Source: Rikenellaceae bacterium (GTDB lineage: Bacteria > Bacteroidota > Bacteroidia > Bacteroidales > Rikenellaceae). From it: a stretch of 64,000 bases of DNA. Of this stretch, positions 28,002 through 36,872 are shown one piece after another. How positions within the stretch are numbered: position 1 is the stretch's first letter; every line of letters begins with the position of its first letter. The position numbers and the translations under genes are program-made. A model generated the notes under the pieces. The model was not told the origin of the DNA, did not search any database, and worked only from the letters and a program-made list of their open reading frames with translations. The stretch covers positions 186,001 through 250,000 of the forward strand of contig SUZX01000002.1 of assembly GCA_015059735.1 (NCBI GenBank). Reading direction: 5' to 3'.

Positions 28002-28389
28002 ACGAAAAAAAAATTGATATAGTATTTAGTACCCTTTTTAGTAGCAAAAATAAAGAGGATCCCTCTTCTCTGCCTATGTTATGTTGGGGATCGGGTCGGA
28101 ATGAAAGTCCTTTTATTGTATTGTGTATCTGTTTGAAATAGTAAAAACAGTTGTATATCTCAATTAAAAAGCCGTTTGTGGTATAAGATAGTGTAAAAGT
28201 GTGAAGAAAAAGATTAAAAAATGCCCATTTTTTATGGTTAAAAGGGAAATAATATCTACTTTTGAAAAATAATTGGTAATAATGCGAAATGATTAATAGG
28301 AAAATACTCGAAAAAGGTCAAAAGAGCATGAGAGGTTTTGAGTAGCGTGAAATCCTTTATTTCGACAGAATAGAAATGATCTTTTGGGA
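28002..28389. other. AT-rich intergenic region without a recognisable gene
   Basis: About 390 bp between the NigD-like promoter and the tRNA terminator. It holds a small palindrome (AAGAGG-ATC-CCTCTT at 28053-28067) and a perfect TACTTTTG box on the + strand at 28257-28264. A 62-codon reading frame at 27953-28141 looks like chance. Confidence 0.5.
28257..28264 (+). promoter_or_regulatory. -7 box TACTTTTG in the gap before the tRNA and regulator genes
   Basis: Perfect TAnnTTTG. A transcript from here would run antisense across the tRNA-Arg and into the regulator gene at 28543, which lacks a closer perfect box. Its use is uncertain. Confidence 0.3.
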
Positions 28390-28425
28390 TAAAAAAACAC
28401 AAAAGCAAACGGTTGCTCTTGTGTT
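28390..28425 (-). terminator. Terminator after tRNA-Arg
   Basis: A 13-bp stem (28396-28408 with 28413-28425, one G-U pair in minus-strand RNA) followed on that strand by seven T residues, directly after the tRNA 3' end. Confidence 0.85.
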
Positions 28426-28428
28426 AAG

Positions 28429-28500
28429 TAGTCCCGACGGGAATCGAACCCATATCGTAAGAACCGGAATCTTGTATTCTATCCATTGAACTACGGGACC
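28429..28500 (-). tRNA. tRNA-Arg (anticodon CCG)
   Basis: Folded by eye on the minus strand. The acceptor stem GGTCCCG pairs with CGGGACT (one G-U pair). A D arm of four pairs, an anticodon loop TTCCGGT with CCG at its centre, and a T arm with loop TTCGATT follow. The first anticodon-stem pair is a C-A mismatch. CCA is not encoded. It reads the CGG codon. A terminator follows directly. Confidence 0.88.
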
Positions 28501-28542
28501 GGCGGTGCAAAGATGCAAATTTTTTTTTAATATTCATAAAAA

Positions 28543-29172
28543 ATGAGAGGAAAACGGAATTATTGGGAACGAATAGAGGCGGTGATCAACTGGGCAAATA
28601 TGACGATAAATCGCTTTGCGCGTCATATAGGATTGCCTCGTGGTGAAAATCTCTATCAGATCAAACGAGGGAACAACGGCATCTCTATTGATTTAGCGAG
28701 TCGTATCGTGGATAAGTTCCCTCAGATTAGTAAATTATGGCTCTTGACAGGAGACGGCGAGATGTTTGTTGAAGAGGGGCGAATGGGAAAGAAGATCCCA
28801 TTTTATCCGGCAGATCCCGAAGCGGATATTACACGGATAGAGGAGTTGTGTGTGGAAAGTTTTTTAATGTTGCCGACCACCGATGATTGTGATTTCGCTA
28901 TGCGCTATAATGGGCGGGCGATGGGCAACATCGTTCCGACGGGGAGTATCGTTGCTTTGAAAAAGATACCATTGGATGCAATAATTCCGGGTGAAGAATA
29001 TGTGATTGTCAGCCAAAAAATTGTAACTTTGCGCATAGTTCGGGTGGTTAAAGGAGCTAATAAACTTCGACTGGTAGCAGGAGATAATGAAAATTATGAT
29101 GATATCGTTCTGAATAGCAGTGATATAATCGCCTTGTACAAAGTAAAAGCTAAGATAATTATTAATAATTAA
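28543..29172 (+). CDS. XRE-type regulator with a degenerate S24 (LexA/CI-like) domain
   Basis: A 209-residue protein with an N-terminal helix-turn-helix (about residues 10-65) and a C-terminal fold like LexA and phage CI repressors. In LexA the cleavage dyad is Ser in a GDSM-like motif and a Lys about 37 residues later. Here the Ser position is A126 (NGRAMGN) and the Lys position is R164 (TLRIV), so self-cleavage is not expected. It lies head-to-head with tRNA-Arg and 5 nt before ribE. It may be a dimerising regulator without SOS-type cleavage; no phage genes are present. Confidence 0.75.
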   Translation: MRGKRNYWERIEAVINWANMTINRFARHIGLPRGENLYQIKRGNNGISIDLASRIVDKFPQISKLWLLTGDGEMFVEEGRMGKKIPFYPADPEADITRIEELCVESFLMLPTTDDCDFAMRYNGRAMGNIVPTGSIVALKKIPLDAIIPGEEYVIVSQKIVTLRIVRVVKGANKLRLVAGDNENYDDIVLNSSDIIALYKVKAKIIINN

Positions 29173-29177
29173 CGATT

Positions 29178-29774
29178 ATGTTTTCAGGTATCGTTGAACG
29201 TACTGCCGAGTTGGTGGCTATTCGTACCGATCGGCAGAATAAAGATTTTATTTTTCGGGCTGATTTTACCTCTGAGTTGAAAATCGACCAAAGTATCGCT
29301 CATAATGGAGTATGCTTAACGGTGGTGGAGATCGAGGGGAATACCTATACGGTGACGGCCATGAAGGAGACGCTCGATAAAAGCAATTTGGGCTTGTTGA
29401 AGGTCGGCGATTTGGTAAATCTTGAACGTTCGATGAAACCCGATGCCTTGTTGGATGGTCATATCGTACAAGGCCATGTTGATCAAACGGCATGTTGTAC
29501 GGCCAAAGAAGACGCCGATGGTAGTTGGTATTTTACGTTTGAATACGAACCACGAGGCGGAGGCCTTTGTACGGTGGAAAAGGGATCGGTGGCAGTAAAC
29601 GGAGTAAGTTTAACGGTGTGTGATTCGACACCGACCTCGTTTCGAGTTGCGATTATTCCCTATACGTTCGAACATACGAATTTTTGCCGAATAGAGGTCG
29701 GTTCTGTTGTAAATTTAGAGTTTGATATTGTCGGGAAATACATTGCCCGCCTGATGCAACAATATATAAAATAA
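29178..29774 (+). CDS. ribE: Riboflavin synthase alpha subunit
   Basis: Converts two molecules of 6,7-dimethyl-8-ribityllumazine to riboflavin. The 198 residues form two similar lumazine-binding barrels: MFSGIVERTAEL begins the first and DGHIVQGHVDQ the second, and NGVCLTV / NGVSLTV are repeated motifs. It starts 5 nt after the regulator gene. A ribD-like gene lies at 47.9 kb, so the pathway is split on the chromosome. Confidence 0.93.
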   Translation: MFSGIVERTAELVAIRTDRQNKDFIFRADFTSELKIDQSIAHNGVCLTVVEIEGNTYTVTAMKETLDKSNLGLLKVGDLVNLERSMKPDALLDGHIVQGHVDQTACCTAKEDADGSWYFTFEYEPRGGGLCTVEKGSVAVNGVSLTVCDSTPTSFRVAIIPYTFEHTNFCRIEVGSVVNLEFDIVGKYIARLMQQYIK

Positions 29775-29779
29775 TAGCT

Positions 29780-30844
29780 ATGATACATATTAAGACAAAA
29801 GAAGCAGCATCGTTGTGGATTGCTCTGCTTGCAACGATTATTGTTGCCGGAATTTTCGGTGGGCTCATGGCTCAGGGTGTCGAGTTGCATGTCGGTTTCG
29901 TGGCAATCGTTATTTTATCTACATTTTCCCTTATAGGATTTGTAGCTTTGTTCATTATTCGTAAGTATGTCGCATATAAGTTAAAGCCAATCTATTCGAT
30001 TGTATTATCGCGGGATGTGCATACTCGCGAAGTATTCTCCGAACTTAAAGACAAACGGGTGGAAAATATTGGTGAAGAACTTACTGCATGGGCTGATACC
30101 AATGATCGGGAGATTGCCCGATTGAAAGAAACGGAGAAGTTCCGTAAACAGTATTTGGGTAATGTGGCGCACGAATTGAAAACACCTATATTTAATATAC
30201 AGGGTTATATCTCGACATTGCTCGATGGCGGATTAGAGGATGAACTCATCAATCGTAAATATCTTGAACGTGCCGAGAAAAGTATTGATCGGTTGATTAA
30301 TATCGTGAACGATTTGGATACGATCTCGAAATTGGAGAGCGACATGAATCGGTTGAATATGGAGCAATTCGACATTGTAGCTCTTGCGCGTGAGATTTCC
30401 GAGCAGGCCGAGATCGAAGCTAGTAAGAAAAATATCCGCATTTCGGTGAAAGGTGCCGATAATTTGCCATCATCGTTTTGGGTTTTGGCCGACAAACATT
30501 TTATCGGACAGGTGTTGGTGAATCTGATCATCAATTCGGTACGTTACGGTAAGGAGGGCGGAGCAACTCGAGTTCATTTTCGAGATATGCTTGATAGAAT
30601 CTTGATAGAGGTCGAAGATAATGGGCAAGGAATTGGTAAAGAAGATCTGCCGCGTGTTTTCGAACGATTTTATCGTACCGATAAAGGGCGTTCGCGTGAG
30701 CAGGGAGGTACAGGCCTTGGTTTGGCCATTGTCAAACATATCATCGAGGCGCATGGCGAACGAATCACGGTGCGTAGTGAACTGGGTGTAGGAAGTACGT
30801 TCTCGTTTACACTGCCCAAAGTTAATATTCAAGATATCAAATAA
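29780..30844 (+). CDS. Membrane sensor histidine kinase, no adjacent response regulator
   Basis: A 354-residue kinase with two N-terminal membrane segments (about residues 13-32 and 40-62), a short linker, a HisKA helix with the phosphorylated His in NVAHELKTPIFNIQGY, and an HATPase domain (N box NLIINSVRYG, G1 DNGQGIG, G2 GGTGLGLAIV). The sensing part is minimal, with almost no periplasmic loop, so it probably reads a membrane or intracellular signal. No receiver gene is next to it; lgt follows after 34 nt. Confidence 0.9.
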   Translation: MIHIKTKEAASLWIALLATIIVAGIFGGLMAQGVELHVGFVAIVILSTFSLIGFVALFIIRKYVAYKLKPIYSIVLSRDVHTREVFSELKDKRVENIGEELTAWADTNDREIARLKETEKFRKQYLGNVAHELKTPIFNIQGYISTLLDGGLEDELINRKYLERAEKSIDRLINIVNDLDTISKLESDMNRLNMEQFDIVALAREISEQAEIEASKKNIRISVKGADNLPSSFWVLADKHFIGQVLVNLIINSVRYGKEGGATRVHFRDMLDRILIEVEDNGQGIGKEDLPRVFERFYRTDKGRSREQGGTGLGLAIVKHIIEAHGERITVRSELGVGSTFSFTLPKVNIQDIK

Positions 30845-30878
30845 CCGAGTTACAGACTGCTAATCGATAAACAGAAAA

Positions 30879-31763
30879 ATGGCACAATCTTTTTTAAGTG
30901 TGGTTTGGGATATTGATCCCGTATTTTTCTCCATAGGGTCGTTTGAAATCCGCTATTATGGGGTAATGTGGGCATTGGCGATTTTGATAGGTGCAAAGTT
31001 CTTTGATAATTTTTGTAAAAGAGAGGGATTGCCGCAACGAGTTTCCGAGTCGGTATTTGTTTATGGAACATTGGCAACGATTCTCGGAGCGCGTTTGGGT
31101 CATTGTCTGTTTTATGATCCGATGGAGTATTTGCCGCAGCCTTTGACGATCATTACGGGTTTCCGTGATGGTGGCATGGCCAGTCATGGTGCCGCATGTG
31201 GTTTATTGATCGGATTGTGGTTATTTTCGCGTAAAAACAAACTGCCTTATGTTTGGTCGTTGGATCGCATTATGATTCCGGTGGGAATCGGAGGGGCCAT
31301 TGTACGGTTGGGTAATCTGTTCAACTCCGAGATTTTTGGTCGGGCAACCGATTTGTCGTGGGGGTTTGAATTTGTTCGATCGCATAAATGGGTAGCAGAA
31401 TATGCACCTTCGGCAGTACATCCGACGCAAATATATGAGGCATTGTGTTATCTGGTAACCTTTTTGATACTTTGTTGGCTGTACTATAAAAAGGATATGG
31501 GACGTCGTCGCCCGGGCGTGATATTTGGAGTAGGGTTGATCGGGGTGTTTTTTACCCGATTCTTTATTGAGTTTATCAAAACTGAACAAGAGGCTTTTGA
31601 AGTTGGATGGGTTCTCGATATGGGACAGTGGTTGAGTATTCCTTTTGTTATTTTGGGTATATGGATGATATGGTACGGATTTTCGCGCCCTGCGGTTGAG
31701 CAAAAAACAGTAAAATTGTCCGAGGTCAAAAACATCCCACCCACAAAAAAACAAAAAAAATGA
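30879..31763 (+). CDS. lgt: Prolipoprotein diacylglyceryl transferase
   Basis: First step of lipoprotein maturation: moves diacylglycerol from phosphatidylglycerol to the lipobox Cys. The 294-residue multi-pass protein has the family N-terminus FEIRYYGVMWALA, the catalytic His/Arg regions SHGAACGLLIG and GNLFNSEIFGR, and a late HPTQIYEAL. Several lipoproteins in this window (DPP III, M23, NigD-like) would be its substrates. It overlaps the next gene by ATGA. Confidence 0.95.
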   Translation: MAQSFLSVVWDIDPVFFSIGSFEIRYYGVMWALAILIGAKFFDNFCKREGLPQRVSESVFVYGTLATILGARLGHCLFYDPMEYLPQPLTIITGFRDGGMASHGAACGLLIGLWLFSRKNKLPYVWSLDRIMIPVGIGGAIVRLGNLFNSEIFGRATDLSWGFEFVRSHKWVAEYAPSAVHPTQIYEALCYLVTFLILCWLYYKKDMGRRRPGVIFGVGLIGVFFTRFFIEFIKTEQEAFEVGWVLDMGQWLSIPFVILGIWMIWYGFSRPAVEQKTVKLSEVKNIPPTKKQKK

Positions 31764-32683
31764 GTAACTATCCGATGATCGAGCAGGTTAATCGCCTTGT
31801 TGGAAACTTGTTGGCAGAAGGAATATCAATATTCCTTCCGGAGATCGGTACGCTTTATACCGAGCAACGTGCTACTCGTAAGATTTCAAAACGTATGATC
31901 GAGCCTCCGTGTCGGATAGTCGTGTTTACTCCACAGAAGAAAGGGGTATCTTTGGTCGCGCATATCGCGCATGTTGCTGCATGCGATGATGCGACAGCGC
32001 AGGATGTTTATACTCGTTGGTTGACCAATGTCCGTAGAAACGATGAATTGGTAATGGCGGGTATAGGCAGATTGCAAGGGCAACATTTTAGGATGGATGC
32101 AGTTTTTGATGCTCGATTAAACCCACAAGGACATGTACCGATACGGATTCGGCGATCGCATCGCATGGATTGGACGTTGTGGGTTGGTATCTGTACGATT
32201 TTGTGTGTAGTTGCCGGAGTAGGATATTGGTGGTTCTTTATTCAATCGCAACCTGCTGTTGTTTTCTCGGAGCAGAAAGTAGTTGAACTGAAACAAAATG
32301 CAGATCGACCGATGGTTGATACAACTGTTGTTGCTCCCTCTCCCGCCAAGAATACCCCGAATGTTGCTCAACCGTCGGAGCCTGCTTCTCAAAGTAAGCC
32401 GATGGTATCGTCTAAAACCGAGGTTACGACACCCGTAGAGGCCGCAGCTCTTGTCTCCGGACATAAATATGTGGTGTTGGGAGTTTACAGCACGTTTGAA
32501 AATGCAGTGCGGGCTGTCACCCAAGCGGCCGAGGCAAAATCGCCATTGACTTGCGGTATCTATCGGTTTGGAGCAAAATTTCTTGTGTCGCCGTTTGAAT
32601 CCACCGATCCGGAAACCTGCACGCTGTTTATTCGGGCTCATGCCGATAATTATCCCGATATGTGGACTTATACCGCTCGTTGA
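31760..32683 (+). CDS. HU-like (CCDC81-type) domain, membrane segment and SPOR domain protein
   Basis: A 307-residue protein. The N-terminal 120 residues resemble the HU-CCDC81 bacterial domains (FLPEIGTLYTEQ, VMAGIGRLQG). One transmembrane helix follows at about 134-157, then a Pro/Ser/Thr-rich periplasmic linker, and a C-terminal SPOR-type domain (KYVVLGVYSTFENAVRAV) that in other proteins binds glycan strands free of stem peptides. The layout places a DNA-binding-like fold in the cytoplasm and a septum-targeting domain outside. It overlaps lgt by 4 nt and the gtrA start by 1 nt. Confidence 0.72.
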   Translation: MSNYPMIEQVNRLVGNLLAEGISIFLPEIGTLYTEQRATRKISKRMIEPPCRIVVFTPQKKGVSLVAHIAHVAACDDATAQDVYTRWLTNVRRNDELVMAGIGRLQGQHFRMDAVFDARLNPQGHVPIRIRRSHRMDWTLWVGICTILCVVAGVGYWWFFIQSQPAVVFSEQKVVELKQNADRPMVDTTVVAPSPAKNTPNVAQPSEPASQSKPMVSSKTEVTTPVEAAALVSGHKYVVLGVYSTFENAVRAVTQAAEAKSPLTCGIYRFGAKFLVSPFESTDPETCTLFIRAHADNYPDMWTYTAR

Positions 32684-33183
32684 TGTCATTGGCGGAGATT
32701 ATAACTCGGGGAATAGATTTTTTCTATATTCGTCCTGTCGCAACGTTTTTTTCGCGGCAGACTTTCCGTTATGCTGTATGTGGGGGAATCAACTTCTTTG
32801 TCTTGGATCCGCTTTATTATTTCCTCATTTATCATTTTATTGTTGCACAACGTTTTGTCGATGTGGGCTTTGTCGTTCTCTCGCCACACGTCGCTGCATT
32901 GATCTTGGTCTTCCCGATCACTTTTTTTAATGGTTTTTGGTTGAATCGGCATGTCACCTTTAATAACTCTTCGTTGCGTAGTCGTACTCAGCTGATGCGC
33001 TATGCTTTGTCGGTGGCGGGATCGGTCGTGTTGACTTATGTGGGGTTGAAATTTTTTGTTGAGGTTTGTGGAATTTGGCCGACACCGGCAAAGGTGCTTA
33101 CAACACTTTTGACAACTGTTTATAGCTTTTTGGCTGCCAAGTATTTTTCGTTTCGGGAGTCGGAGAATAACATGAAATCATAA
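32683..33183 (+). CDS. GtrA-family membrane protein
   Basis: A 166-residue protein with four predicted membrane helices and the GtrA pattern (FRYAVCGGINFFVLD at the first helix, FFNGFWLNRHVTF in the middle, YSFLAAKYFSF at the end). GtrA proteins are linked to polyprenyl-phosphate-linked sugar transfer across the membrane, but no glycosyltransferase is adjacent. The start ATG overlaps the preceding stop (TGATG). Confidence 0.82.
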   Translation: MSLAEIITRGIDFFYIRPVATFFSRQTFRYAVCGGINFFVLDPLYYFLIYHFIVAQRFVDVGFVVLSPHVAALILVFPITFFNGFWLNRHVTFNNSSLRSRTQLMRYALSVAGSVVLTYVGLKFFVEVCGIWPTPAKVLTTLLTTVYSFLAAKYFSFRESENNMKS

Positions 33184-33271
33184 ATTGTTCTGTAAGGAGT
33201 TATACAAGGCGACTTTTTGATCAATAAGATCCACTCCGATATAGTCCCATTATTTGTTTCACCCCTAAATC

Positions 33272-35434
33272 TTAAAACCTCGGTTTGATCTGTGGTGGTT
33301 GGATTGTAACGTAAGGCGTTCCGTTGTCATTGCAAGTGGAGTAGATTCGTGCGGCACGAATCGGACGGTCGTAACGCAGGGTGATACTCCCTTTGTCGAG
33401 GTTGCCAGCAGGTACAAACTGTCGTCCATCGAACGAAACCTCGGCATAGCCGGTGGTAATGATTGTTTTGGGAAGTTGCCGATTGCCGGTTTGGAGAAAC
33501 ATCGCACGACAATCTACCGGTTGAGTAAAGTCGTAGCGAATCCAGTCGCCTTGACGACAGGCGCGACTGGTACGCGTAAGACCTTTATAGGTCGAGGCAT
33601 TTGTGTATGGAAAATCCGGATCTTCTCCCATCGATGTCGTAATTGTAACCGTCGGACGTATGGTGCGATAATGTGCTGGCACAGCGGCATAAGGGCTACG
33701 AGCCGTTTTATAACGCGAGAAAAACAGATAGCGATGGGGTTGGTCGGTGGAGATCGGTCCGGTGTAGCGATGCTCTTCGGAGGAGTACTCTTCGGTATAC
33801 CACAGTGTGTAATTACGATCGGTCACGGCGCTTAATTCCCCATTTTTATATGTTACTTCGGGAGGGAAAAGGCGAAAACAGACTCCCATAGCAGCTAATC
33901 GGTCGTAATGTTTGGTGCGTAACAATCTGTCGTATTCGTGCCACGAGCCGGTCTTTCTGTTCCATCCCAAACGAGAAAGTGCACATAGGCGAGGGAAACA
34001 CATATAGTCGAGGTAATCGGGTTTTTCGGGATTGTGGGAGATATAGGCCTCGCTCCAAAAGGCTCCTGAGATCCCCTCAATATGAGATTGTTGCTCTTGG
34101 GAGAATCCGAGTTTTGAAAAATCGAACTCACATATTTTGCGAATGTCGAATATGGCCGCCCAATCGTGTCCCTCTTCGTGGGGCGACTGGCGCATGTCGA
34201 GGTAGCAATATTCGGCGGGCATGACGATCGTGCGATACCCTTTGGCTGTTGCATCGAGGGAGGCCGCAACGTGTTGCCATCCATAGACACGGCTCTTACG
34301 CGTAAAACGCCCCGAAGCGGCTGCCTCGTTCCAAACACCAGCATATTTGCCGTGCATGGCGAGGATACGGTTTACTCGCTCCATGAAATGATCTTCCAAT
34401 TGGCGCGGATCATCGGCGCCAATGCGTTGCATCAATGCTTGACAATTGGGACAACGTTGCCACTGCTCGGTATCGACCTCATCACCGCCAATATGGATAT
34501 ACGGAGAGGGGAAAAGTGTACAGAGCTCTGCCAAAATATCTTCGAGTAATGTGTAGTTCGCTTCGCGAGCCACACACCACGCCGAACGATAGTCGTATCC
34601 GTTGGTCGATATCGTGTCGGGAGGAAAATTACAACGAATTTCGGGGTGCACCGAGGCGATATTGCGACTATGTCCCGGGAGGTCGATTTCAGGAATGATC
34701 TCAATATTGCGTGTGGCAGCATAGGTAATCAGATCACGCATTTCCTCCTGTGTAAAGTAGCCTCCGTATTTTTCATTCCATTTTCCGTAAACGGGGCGTA
34801 TGGGAGAGTCTCCACCTCGGAATCCGCCGATTTGGGTCAACTCAGGATGAGATTTGATTTCGATACGCCACCCTTCATCATCGGAGAGATGGAGATGCAG
34901 TTTGTTGATATTGTGGTAACCCAGAAGATCTATGAAACGTTTGATGCCGTCAACACCGACCCACGTGCGAGCCACGTCAAGCATCATGCCTCGGTAAGAG
35001 AAACAAGGTGCATCAAGAATCGTTGTACAGCCGATGCGGGTTCCTGCGGGAAGTCCTTTGCGGGTGTAAATTTGGGGTGGTAAAAGACGAAAAAGCGTTT
35101 GTAGCCCATTGAATATCCCGCCGTGATCGGCTCCGCATAGCGAAATGTGATCGGAGGCTATGATAAGTTGATAACTTTCGGCAGTGTGCAGGGTCGGGTC
35201 GAGAAATAACGAGATGGCGTTATTTCCCGAGTGGTTGTTGCGAACAGCACATTTGAGGTGTTCGGCAGCATAGGATGCAAGATCTGCGAGTGTGGGATCC
35301 GTAATAATGTGTGTCTCGGGACCAAATACGAACGAGCCGGAAGAATGGGTTGTTTGTTGTGGATATGGTTGCGCCGATGTTGCGAGATGCGTGCCGAATA
35401 ATGCAATTAGAAGAAGTTGCAATCGAAGTTTCAT
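33272..35434 (-). CDS. Beta-N-acetylhexosaminidase (GH20), exported
   Basis: Removes terminal GlcNAc or GalNAc from glycans in the periplasm or outside. The 720 residues begin with a signal peptide (about 1-21, ATSAQ). A GH20b-type domain follows, then the catalytic barrel with the acid and neighbour residues in HIGGDEVDTEQW, and a C-terminal beta-sandwich that may bind sugar. ATG 35434 is used because the signal peptide begins there and a promoter box lies 24 nt upstream. No PUL genes surround it; it may act on peptidoglycan or host glycans. Confidence 0.92.
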   Translation of the reverse strand: MKLRLQLLLIALFGTHLATSAQPYPQQTTHSSGSFVFGPETHIITDPTLADLASYAAEHLKCAVRNNHSGNNAISLFLDPTLHTAESYQLIIASDHISLCGADHGGIFNGLQTLFRLLPPQIYTRKGLPAGTRIGCTTILDAPCFSYRGMMLDVARTWVGVDGIKRFIDLLGYHNINKLHLHLSDDEGWRIEIKSHPELTQIGGFRGGDSPIRPVYGKWNEKYGGYFTQEEMRDLITYAATRNIEIIPEIDLPGHSRNIASVHPEIRCNFPPDTISTNGYDYRSAWCVAREANYTLLEDILAELCTLFPSPYIHIGGDEVDTEQWQRCPNCQALMQRIGADDPRQLEDHFMERVNRILAMHGKYAGVWNEAAASGRFTRKSRVYGWQHVAASLDATAKGYRTIVMPAEYCYLDMRQSPHEEGHDWAAIFDIRKICEFDFSKLGFSQEQQSHIEGISGAFWSEAYISHNPEKPDYLDYMCFPRLCALSRLGWNRKTGSWHEYDRLLRTKHYDRLAAMGVCFRLFPPEVTYKNGELSAVTDRNYTLWYTEEYSSEEHRYTGPISTDQPHRYLFFSRYKTARSPYAAVPAHYRTIRPTVTITTSMGEDPDFPYTNASTYKGLTRTSRACRQGDWIRYDFTQPVDCRAMFLQTGNRQLPKTIITTGYAEVSFDGRQFVPAGNLDKGSITLRYDRPIRAARIYSTCNDNGTPYVTIQPPQIKPRF

Positions 35435-35458
35435 GTCGAATAGCGAATTTGTTGTGAA

Positions 35459-35466
35459 CAAAGTTA
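35459..35466 (-). promoter_or_regulatory. -7 box TAACTTTG for the GH20 gene
   Basis: Perfect TAnnTTTG on the minus strand, 20 bp from the divergent mazG box. Confidence 0.6.
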
Positions 35467-35486
35467 CTTTTTTTCGATGAAAATAC

Positions 35487-35494
35487 TATCTTTG
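35487..35494 (+). promoter_or_regulatory. -7 box TATCTTTG for mazG
   Basis: Perfect TAnnTTTG, 22 nt before the mazG ATG. Confidence 0.65.
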
Positions 35495-35516
35495 TGGAGA
35501 TAAAAGTTTTATATTT

Positions 35517-36308
35517 ATGACTGATAAGCGATTAGAGGCTACCGCACGTCTGTTGGAGGTAATGAATACCTTGCGCCGCGAATGTCCCTGGGATCGGGAA
35601 CAGACTTTTGAATCGTTGCGCAATAACACGATCGAAGAGACGTTCGAATTGGTCGATGCAATAACCGATCGTAACATGGAAGGCATCAAAGAGGAGTTGG
35701 GAGATCTATTGTTGCATGTGGTATTCTACTCGAAACTTGGTGAAGAGGAAGGTGCTTTTGATTTTGGCGAAGTGGCAAATGCTTTGTGCGACAAATTAAT
35801 CTATCGCCATCCCCATGTATATGGCGATATTCATGCCAATACACCAGCCGAAGTGAAAGAGAATTGGGAAACGCTTAAACTGCGGAAGAAAAATCGCAAA
35901 AGCGGTACGTTGGGTGGAGTCCCCCGTTCGTTGCCTGCAATGGTTAAGGCTTATCGTGTGGGTGAAAAAGCTGCCGGAACGGGTTTTGATTGGAAACAGC
36001 GCGAAGATGTTTGGGAAAAAGTCAAAGAGGAGATTCGTGAAATCGAAGCTGAGATGCGCTCCGGCTCGCAGGTTGATCTTGAAGCTGAATTTGGCGATCT
36101 GTTTTTTGCGTTGGTCAACACCTGCCGGCTTTATGGAGTAGATCCCGAATCGGCGCTCGAGCGTACCAACAAAAAGTTTATCCGACGCTTTAATTATATG
36201 GAACAACGGGCCGAACAAAGCGGACATACTTTGCACGAATTGACGTTGGATGAGCAGGAGAGTTTGTGGCAAGAGGCCAAAAAACAATCAAATGAAGAGA
36301 TTAGATAA
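35517..36308 (+). CDS. mazG: Nucleoside triphosphate pyrophosphohydrolase MazG
   Basis: Hydrolyses (d)NTPs to the monophosphate and pyrophosphate, a housecleaning enzyme. The 263 residues contain two MazG repeats with the metal-binding EExxE...ExxD pattern: EETFELVDA with KEELGDLLLHV, and later EEIREIEAEM with EAEFGDLFFALV. CPWDREQT near residue 23 is the family signature. The gene leads an operon with a gamma carbonic anhydrase and the two-component pair. Confidence 0.93.
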   Translation: MTDKRLEATARLLEVMNTLRRECPWDREQTFESLRNNTIEETFELVDAITDRNMEGIKEELGDLLLHVVFYSKLGEEEGAFDFGEVANALCDKLIYRHPHVYGDIHANTPAEVKENWETLKLRKKNRKSGTLGGVPRSLPAMVKAYRVGEKAAGTGFDWKQREDVWEKVKEEIREIEAEMRSGSQVDLEAEFGDLFFALVNTCRLYGVDPESALERTNKKFIRRFNYMEQRAEQSGHTLHELTLDEQESLWQEAKKQSNEEIR

Positions 36309-36327
36309 AACATTAAAAAAAGATACT

Positions 36328-36861
36328 ATGGCTTTAATTCGAAAGGTGCGTGGGCACGAACCCGTGATTGGTGAGAATACTTTTTTGGCTGAAACGGCTG
36401 TGATCTTAGGCGATGTGACCATCGGGCGCGATTGTTCGATCTGGTACAATGCCGTGTTGCGTGGCGATGTAAATAAAATTGTCATCGGCGACCGTACAAA
36501 TATTCAAGATGGGGTGGTGCTACATACGCTCTACGATAAATCGAAACACCCCTCGCAGACAATCATCGGCAGTGATGTGTCGGTCGGACACAATGCCGTG
36601 ATTCATGGTGCGCGAATCGGAGATAGCTGTTTGATCGGCATGGGGGCCACGCTGCTTGATAATGCGGTGATTCCTTCGGGTTGTATCATTGCTGCCAATG
36701 CATTGGTGCTGTCCAACTCCCAATTGGAACCTAATTCGGTCTATGCGGGCATTCCTGCCAAAAAGGTCAAGGAGGTAACTCCGGAACAGCGCGAGGAGAT
36801 CATTCGCCGCACGGCGCGTGATTATATGCTTTATGCCTCATGGTATAGCGAAGAGGAATAA
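36328..36861 (+). CDS. Gamma carbonic anhydrase-like left-handed beta-helix protein
   Basis: A 177-residue protein of hexapeptide repeats (GENTFLAETAVILGDVTIG onward) with the family HTLYDKSKHP, GHNAVIHGARIGDS and GMGATLLDNAVI segments. The conserved His residues that bind the metal in the trimer interface are present (H72-like, H in VGHNAVIHG). Enzyme activity is variable in this family, so function is uncertain. I start at ATG 36328, where similarity begins; an upstream ATG at 36292 would overlap mazG. Confidence 0.88.
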   Translation: MALIRKVRGHEPVIGENTFLAETAVILGDVTIGRDCSIWYNAVLRGDVNKIVIGDRTNIQDGVVLHTLYDKSKHPSQTIIGSDVSVGHNAVIHGARIGDSCLIGMGATLLDNAVIPSGCIIAANALVLSNSQLEPNSVYAGIPAKKVKEVTPEQREEIIRRTARDYMLYASWYSEEE

Positions 36862-36872
36862 TTTAACTAAAA

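Noticed and set aside
27953..28141. A 62-codon + strand reading frame in the gap before tRNA-Arg.
   Set aside because: No recognisable protein features, and it overlaps the NigD-like promoter; it looks like chance.
28429..28500. Reading the tRNA with anticodon TCC (Gly) by shifting the stem.
   Set aside because: That shift breaks the anticodon stem, whereas the CCG register gives four paired bases and a T at position 33.
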